In this document: one piece after another, positions 61,001 through 64,000 of the stretch
Layout: every line of letters begins with the position of its first letter
How positions within the stretch are numbered: position 1 is the first letter of the stretch
Origin: Polytrichum commune
Lineage: Eukaryota > Streptophyta > Polytrichopsida > Polytrichales > Polytrichaceae
Direction of reading: 5' to 3'
DNA: 64,000 nt
Assembly (NCBI GenBank): GCA_950295325.1
Contig: OX485804.1
Coordinates: 42,708,429-42,772,428 of the forward strand
Notes under the pieces: model-generated
Database searches by the model: none
Told to the model about the DNA's origin: nothing
The model's input: the letters and a program-made list of their open reading frames with translations, nothing else
Translations under genes and position numbers: made by a program

Positions 61001-61293
61001 GCAAATTCCTTTTGCCACATTTTGTCCAGTTGCATTTACAAGCATCATTGGAATGTTCAGCCATTCCTCCCTTCTAAGCCCACTGCAATCTACATCAATG
61101 TCAATACCAACATCGTTCTCTTCTTCCGTGAACACCGCTTCAGACAGTGATAAACCCTGCATCGTATAATGATGTTAATATGTTTACCTTTTAACGTAAA
61201 ACCCTATTACCACAATATAAGGTTACAACACAGCAAAGTACAACAATAACTCACCTCCTCGGAGCTCAAATGCTCTAGGTCCATTTGCTCCAT
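58044..61293 (-). pseudogene. DUF7869-type transposase-like gene, broken
   Basis: Putative exon 1 (61293-61255) and exon 2 (61156-60200) join in frame and encode ~332 residues. They contain a Cys-pair region ('CCDSECTRYFPKEE'), then 'NVCEKAWRHIFAISKTTFYR' and a basic, HGN-containing segment. An apparent exon 3 begins at 60025. Its frame is lost at an A7 run (59938-59944) and resumes, shifted by one, as 'MVGDNFARCGKCDSL'. From 59939 to 58044 one frame continues except for in-frame TAA (59508-59510) and TAG (58662-58664). That part carries 'LPPTLHVQLDNC' and 'LLVGHTHDDIDASFGRWSM', which I recall as the DUF7869 core, an RNase-H-like Asp-rich fold found in many multi-copy plant and animal genes. 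A short intron could remove the TAA, but not both stops easily. No terminal repeats were identified. Whether it is a mobile element or a decayed host gene is open. Confidence 0.7.
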
Positions 61294-62762
61294 TATCCTG
61301 ATAGCAAAACACGTAACTTCATTGATCCCATTTCACTTATACTAGATAAATAATCATGAAGATATATCCCAACAAAATTTTGTATTCCGGAAATTGCATT
61401 CTCTACGGGAACTCTCCGTTTCCCAGACTTAAATATACCCACAAGAATGATCCTCATACCCAAATATTTGATGCACTAGATTCATCGTCGTTTATTCATG
61501 TTAGTACAACAAATATATCATTTTAATCAACAGTGTAGTGAAACTTCAAAAGGGCGTCCCTTTCACATCTGGATCCAAGTGACCCTGGATAACCTCTCGA
61601 GTGAGTGGTTCCATTTCATCAGGGGTAATCCACTAACTAGCCGAATCTACGCAGCCGAGTGGAAGTACCACACACATCGGCAGTTCCACGAGGACGAGTG
61701 GAACCAGCATGTGTTCAAGATGGAAACCCTCATTGGAGTTTCATTTTGAATGGCTCTCAAATTTCAACACTTCAGTTGAAGGGCTCATTCGATTCCAAGA
61801 CCTCAATCCATGAATATAGAAATGAAATATAAAACTCCTTTTAAACTTAGTTGATTCATGATTCCTCGTACTTGAAACATGTACCATTTGGAAGATGCAC
61901 TATCTAACTCTACTTGTAGTGACAATGCTCTATTTGTAGTGACAATGCCCTACCCAAGTGGAAGGGCGAGTGGAACCAGGCCAGGTTGTTCCACTCGGGC
62001 AAGTGGAACCTACTAGCCACTACCACTCTATTGGGGGGAACCTCTTGGCGAAACTTCCACTCGCCCGGGCCAAGCCTGCCCGGGGAAATTTTAGAATTGG
62101 AAGTCAAGGTCCTGATTTCAAATGGCATCACTACAAATGAGTACACCATGCATTGATGCTGTCAACCTCAAGGGCCAAATGCGCGATATTTCACGATGTG
62201 GCAGCCATATTTTATCGCCACACACACAGACGAACTCATTTATTTAATCAAACTCAAGGGCTTTCATATGTGGTACTCATGATGTGAGTTCGATTTCAAG
62301 TCGCATCAGCCACACAATCCCATGATGTGAGTTCAATTTTTCATGCACTCAATGGCGATGAGGATAGAGAAGCGGCCGGAATATGATGAAGCTCCGATTT
62401 GGCTCATACTATGGCTTGACGCGATGTCTTGGGTCGCGGGTACACATCACCTCGCTTCATGTCATGATATGTCATGATATGATCTTTGTTTCTACTCTTG
62501 GAATGCATGGCTTGGATTCACAAAATGTATTTTTTGTTGGTGTAGATAAAACTATGAACATGTCAATCAGTTGATTTGATCCCTTGATTAAACACAGCCG
62601 AACGCCATAACTAGTGCAAGGGATTGTTTGGTCGGCTGGACTGGGAGCTAGTCGGTACAACAATCATCATGGGAAGGGGGAGTTGATCCCAGCCATCCAT
62701 GATGACGGCTGAATCCCCACCGTCCAATCGGGCGGAGAGACACCGGGTGGAGTCCCTTCGCA
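61294..62762. other. Intergenic stretch with GTGGAA motif cluster
   Basis: No gene supported. Between 61605 and 62075 the word GAGTGGAACC or its complement GGTTCCACTC (with close variants such as 'agtggaagg' and 'cttccactcg') occurs about eight times in both orientations. A copy of 'tcatgatatg' is doubled at 62462-62480. Confidence 0.45.
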
Positions 62763-62889
62763 TTGAGGACGACTCATTTCTCTCCGCACCTCCGCACCTC
62801 CTCTCTTCCTCTTCCTCTCATTTGTCTTGCTCTCATTTCCTCTTCCTCATTTCTAATTCACTTCTTCCTCATTTCCGATTGTCTCATAC

Positions 62890-63215
62890 ATGATTCACTC
62901 CGCATTATTCATTTCTGCATTTCTACAATTCTGCAGTTCTGCATTCCTCATTCTTCATGTGCATTCCTTTGCATTTCTGCATTTCCTCATTCCTCATTTC
63001 TGCACTCCACTCTTCCACTCCTGGTCTTGTGCATTCCATCATTTATGCAATTCTGCACTTCTGCATTCCTCATTCCTCATTCCTCTGCATTTCCTCATAC
63101 CTTATTTCTGCATTCCTCATTTCTGCACTCCTCCATTCTTCCAATCATGGTCTTCTGCATTCCTTCATTTATGCACTGAATTTTCCTCATTTCTGCATTG
63201 CTCCAATCTTCCAAG
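62890..63215 (+). repeat. Minisatellite-like 'TTCTGCATTCCTCA' array
   Basis: An imperfect repeat of a 12-16 bp unit made of TTCTGCA and TTCCTCA words, about 20 units, pyrimidine-rich on the plus strand. It lies directly upstream of the possible leader exon near 63250-63332. Long plus-strand open frames here (62763-63360) simply reflect this composition. Confidence 0.7.
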
Positions 63216-63441
63216 TTTCCTAAACACTTGCTATTTTCCTGCGCTTCTTGGATGGCGATCTTTTTACCAGGTTGGTGTGCTGAGATCCATAGCTAAGATC
63301 TGCCACAATCTCCAACCCTGTTTCCAGCAACTTGTAAGTATTGCAAATTTACTTCTTTAATTATATTGTCGTGAACTTCAATTCCAATCAGGGTAGTCTA
63401 CAACTTTATGCATAACGTTTACAATTTCCCGTGTAGGGGCC

Positions 63442-63939
63442 ATGGACAAGGATGTGTTATGGACAGACCTTGTTGGGGATATGCAAGTAGGGCCGAAGGG
63501 TGTCTACTGGGATTTGAGGGACACTCACTTGAGACATTGGTCACTTCAAGTACATAGAAAAGACAGTGATTCTCCGTTAAAATTATCATTTGTGTACCGG
63601 GTGGAGAAGAGCAGGATTCCAAACCTTGGAAACCCAATAACCGAAGCTACGATTGGAGATCGAGATAAGCTAAATGTCTCGGTCCTTGAAGGACTCGAAG
63701 AACGCCTACTGTCAATCGATTGCAAGAGGCACATATTCCACCGGGAGCTGTTTTCACAATCAATCTCGACACTTTCCCGTGCGGACAAAGAAGAAATGGA
63801 GAGAGTGATGACTTCTGGGATGTTGAAGAAGGCAATTAATTTCATACTGGAGGCTCTAAGTGATATCAATGAAAGAAAGGCGACCGAAAATGAGGCTTCA
63901 AGGAAACCAAAAAAAAACAAGCGGAGACTCTTAAGTTGA
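63442..63939 (+). CDS. Hypothetical protein, 165 codons, possibly partial
   Basis: The frame starts at 63442, just after an AG acceptor-like site (..cccgtgtag at 63436). A matching donor (aacttgtaagt near 63331) suggests an untranslated leader exon. The product begins 'MDKDVLWTDLVGDMQ', is soluble, has a mixed-charge middle and a Lys-rich end. I recognise no family and assign no function. Just before the stop there is an A9 run (63910-63918). With one more base there, the frame would continue with 'QAETLKLRTEDAGGKKHK' and stop at 63975, so a homopolymer length error or a recent frameshift is possible. Coding sequence may continue beyond the window. Confidence 0.5.
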   Translation: MDKDVLWTDLVGDMQVGPKGVYWDLRDTHLRHWSLQVHRKDSDSPLKLSFVYRVEKSRIPNLGNPITEATIGDRDKLNVSVLEGLEERLLSIDCKRHIFHRELFSQSISTLSRADKEEMERVMTSGMLKKAINFILEALSDINERKATENEASRKPKKNKRRLLS

Positions 63940-64000
63940 GGACTGAAGATGCAGGGGGTAAGAAACACAAGTAACAGAAACTTGCCGAAGAGGATGTTGG

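Noticed and set aside
62763-63360. Long Ser/Phe/His-rich frames on the plus strand
   Set aside because: They are translations of the TTCTGCA/TTCCTCA minisatellite in all three frames.
1-64000. CRISPR arrays, rRNA genes, bacterial-type operons
   Set aside because: No regularly spaced short repeats with unique spacers, no rRNA-like blocks, and all genes have spliceosomal introns.

Overview
The window looks like nuclear DNA from a land plant. Its genes are split by many short GT-AG introns. Encoded proteins match plant families: an ARIA-type ARM/BTB protein, the plant RNA polymerase III second subunit, a Rubisco-methyltransferase-like SET protein and a plastid-targeted cyanobacterial-type membrane protein. 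The rest is AT-rich and full of small DNA transposons. A DUF7869-type transposase-like gene and the moderate base composition hint at a non-seed plant (moss, liverwort or lycophyte grade). I cannot name a species. All assignments come from reading the sequence and from remembered family knowledge; no search was run.

Layout. 1-15.6 kb is gene-poor and made of transposon remains: a broken hAT transposase end at 2.1-2.4 kb, four copies of a ~500 bp Tourist/PIF-Harbinger-type MITE (5.25-9.2 kb), several hAT-type MITEs with 8-bp target duplications, and a large fold-back repeat at 9.9-10.8 kb. 15.6-17.2 kb holds a small two-exon gene for a ~63-residue membrane protein behind two tandemly duplicated leader segments. 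21.7-24.0 kb (minus) is a three-exon gene for a plastid DUF6737-like membrane protein. 24-28.8 kb is intergenic with a Stowaway-like MITE and an 864-bp hAT-type element.

28.9-35.1 kb (minus) is a complete 19-exon ARIA/ABAP1-type gene (707 aa). 38.8-52.2 kb (plus) is a complete 37-exon NRPC2/RPC2 gene (1155 aa). The two are divergent across a 3.7 kb spacer containing a GC-rich segment, a (TC)n tract, a palindrome and a telo-box. 53.0-56.8 kb (minus) is a five-exon SET-domain gene (467 aa), convergent with RPC2. 58.0-61.3 kb (minus) is a DUF7869-type gene broken by two in-frame stops and an apparent one-base frameshift. The last 1.3 kb holds a minisatellite-like leader and a 165-codon frame of unknown function.

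The host genes are unrelated housekeeping and regulatory genes with no operon-like link. The most informative content is the mobile DNA. Two hAT-type MITE insertions each have their matching empty site elsewhere in this same window, which fixes the element ends and an 8-bp target duplication from sequence alone. One Tourist-type copy sits in an RPC2 intron, and the empty-site copy of another repeat sits in a SET-gene intron. I saw no clearly new enzymatic or defence system.
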